From JBLKSS01 sp047607725 (GTDB taxonomy: Bacteria > Pseudomonadota > Gammaproteobacteria > Enterobacterales > Enterobacteriaceae): DNA of 5,885 nt. Below the pieces are notes generated by a model. It was not told the DNA's origin. It saw nothing but the letters and a program-made list of their open reading frames with translations, and ran no database searches. The DNA lies in the NCBI RefSeq assembly GCF_047607725.1, contig NZ_JBLKSS010000205.1:1-5885 (forward strand), written 5' to 3'. Numbering within the stretch: the first letter of the stretch is position 1; each line of letters starts with the position of its first letter. The position numbers and the translations under genes were made by a program. This document shows, one piece after another, positions 4,764 to 5,885 of the stretch.

Positions 4764-5633
4764 CTACTCCCGGGCTGACTCTTGATAGTTTCGCAATGCG
4801 ACGAACACGGCAACAGCTAACAGGGCTATCATGCATGTGGCTGTCAGCAGCACAACGGCATGTGAACTGGAAAATGCGGCACGTCCAGCCTCCGTTAAAG
4901 CAATGCCGGTTGCCCCTAGGTGTTCTGCCACAACCATCGTGTCACTAATGGAACTGGCAGCTCTAGAATGAAGGCTGGCCGGCAGATCAGCGGGCAAATT
5001 GATGGTCTTCGAGTAGGCTGTCGAAAGTAGCACACCAAAAAAAGTGATACCCAGTCCGGCGCCAAGTTCATAGCCTGTCACTTCCAGCGAACCGGCCGCA
5101 CCGGCCTTGTCCGATGGCGCACTGTTCATAATGGCAATTGACGACGCTGTCAAACCGATACTGAGTGATATGCCCAATACCAGCAGCAAAGTGATAACCA
5201 TAATGTTGGGGTGATGGAAATCGCTTACGCTTAGTCCGGCGAGACACGCAGCCGCTGCCAGCAGTGAGGCGGCGGCAACATTTCGGAGTCCTTACAGACC
5301 TGTAGCATAACCAGCCAGAGGCCCACCCAGTGCTGAGCCGATGGCCAGCGGTACCATAAAGAGACCTGTCTGTAGCGGAGAATAACCTACCACGGACTGC
5401 AGTTCCTGAGCCAACGTCAATTCCACACCCGTAAGCGCGGCACAGGCAACCAGTGCCATTAATATGCCAAAATATGCCAACGCAGATACTAGGCTTGCTG
5501 AATAAGGAAAGATCCAGCATGGGGTCCGCGCAGGAAAGTTGCTGACGAACGAACCAGGTAAGCAGACCAAGTCCTGCCAGCAGCATCAGGAAGGTGATAA
5601 GTGGAGAGCTTTCTATCTTGAATCCGGATTTTA
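4764..5633 (-). pseudogene. DHA2-type MFS drug-efflux transporter (QacA/SmvA-like), C-terminal part, cut by IS66
   Basis: These 14-helix inner-membrane pumps export drugs and cationic compounds by proton antiport. What remains is roughly the last half. From 5633 one frame reads FLMLLAGLGLLTWFVRQQLS and DPMLDLSLFSK. Near 5495 the reading shifts to a second frame with ALAYFGILMALVACAALTG, VELTLAQELQ and YSPLQTGLFMVPLAIG...GGPLAGYATGL. An ochre codon (5292-5294) follows, after which the same frame continues NVAAASLLAAAACLAGLSV, IGLTASSIAIMNS, GAAGSLEVTGYELGAGLGIT and VVLLTATCMIALLAVAVFVA to TAG (4764-4766). I count about seven membrane segments. GSLE-x-TGYELGAGLG and LAQELQ-x-VVGYSPLQ-x-GL are typical of this subfamily. 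Lesions are an N-terminal truncation at the IS66 tip (5634), a frameshift near 5495 and a stop at 5292. The missing 5' half may lie beyond the IS, outside the window. Confidence 0.85.
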
Positions 5634-5885
5634 GTAAGCGTACGCCCAGCGCCGTATTGACAGTTATTCAGCAGGGATGGTGAGGTTCCACGGCAGGAGC
5701 TCTTTGATTTTGTTGATGGGATGATTCGTGATAATCGCCAGCACATGGCGCAGATACGCTTCCGGCTCCACGCCGTTCAGTTTGCAACTGCCGATCAGCG
5801 TATACATCAGCGCCGCCCGGGCGCCGCCGCTATCCGAACCGAAGAACAGATAGTTCTTGCGACCCAGGCTTATTACCCGCAGCGC
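5634..5885 (-). mobile_element. IS66-family insertion sequence, right end (partial)
   Basis: The tip reads GTAAGCGTACGCCCAGCGCC on the plus strand (5634-5653). It begins with GTAAGCG, the usual IS66-family terminal sequence, 10 bases outside the transposase stop codon. The transporter frame is recognisable up to exactly this point, which supports the boundary. IS66 elements usually duplicate 8 bp of target; the flank here is GGATTTTA (5626-5633), and the partner copy would be off the window. Confidence 0.8.
5664..5885 (-). CDS. tnpC: IS66-family transposase (TnpC) C-terminus, partial at window edge
   Basis: The last 73 residues are visible. LGRKNYLFFGSDSGGARAAL, MYTLIGSCKLNGVEPEAYLR, HVLAIITNHPINKIKELLPW and the end NLTIPAE are the diagnostic C-terminal block of IS66 transposases (SLIGTAKLNG-x-DPEAYLRHVL...LLPW in relatives). 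This is the region after the last catalytic acidic residue of the DDE nuclease. The frame is open to the window edge and ends in TAA (5664-5666), close to the IS tip. Whether the whole gene is intact cannot be judged here. Confidence 0.9.
   Translation of the reverse strand, partial: ALRVISLGRKNYLFFGSDSGGARAALMYTLIGSCKLNGVEPEAYLRHVLAIITNHPINKIKELLPWNLTIPAE

Noticed and set aside
5068..5586. 172-residue minus-strand frame as a complete protein
   Set aside because: Only its first ~31 residues are transporter sequence; the rest is an out-of-frame reading of the same pseudogene.

Overview
The window looks like a stretch of decaying accessory DNA in an enterobacterial genome (Enterobacterales, gamma-proteobacteria). 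The Rpn/YhgA protein, the SDR, the QacA/SmvA-type efflux remnant and the theta-subunit remnant all have an enterobacterial flavour. The density of insertion sequences and broken genes resembles a host-associated lineage undergoing genome decay, such as a Sodalis-like insect symbiont. That placement is inference: no rRNA or core gene is present to prove it.

Layout. (1) 1-520 is one end of an IS21-family element on the minus strand. Its istA reading frame is already broken near the N-terminus, and the element ends in three tandem 21-23 bp repeats. (2) 521-1019 has no convincing gene but carries copy A of a roughly 190 bp imperfect repeat. (3) 1020-2006 (minus) is an intact rpn/YhgA-like recombination-promoting nuclease gene. 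It is preceded by an 11-codon open frame with a strong ribosome binding site whose stop overlaps the rpn start. Copy B of the repeat (2119-2309) follows, so rpn sits between two direct copies. (4) 2389-3322 (minus) is a small degraded plasmid- or phage-like module. It holds a broken ardB/klcA-type antirestriction gene, then an extremely GC-rich palindrome and repeat cluster, then a broken homologue of the theta subunit of DNA polymerase III (HolE / phage P1 Hot). (5) 3454-4194 (+) is a complete SDR oxidoreductase whose catalytic Tyr position is His. (6) 4195-4660 is non-coding, with a short inverted-repeat structure at 4483-4539. (7) 4764-5633 (minus) is the C-terminal part of a DHA2-type (QacA/SmvA-like) multidrug transporter, with a frameshift and an in-frame stop. 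It is cut at 5634 by the end of an IS66-family element whose transposase C-terminus runs off the window (5664-5885, minus).

How the parts relate. Only rpn and the SDR gene have undamaged reading frames. ArdB (protects incoming DNA from type I restriction) and theta/Hot (binds the proofreading subunit of Pol III) are typical cargo of conjugative plasmids and P1-like phages, so 2389-3322 is best read as a fossil of such an element. With rpn (nucleases implicated in recombination and phage defence) and the IS elements, the window is a mobile-DNA graveyard beside a chromosomal-type SDR/efflux pair. I see no intact novel multi-gene system. The items most worth checking are the hidden theta and ardB remnants, the structured repeat flanking rpn, the GC-rich palindrome cluster and the SDR active-site substitution.
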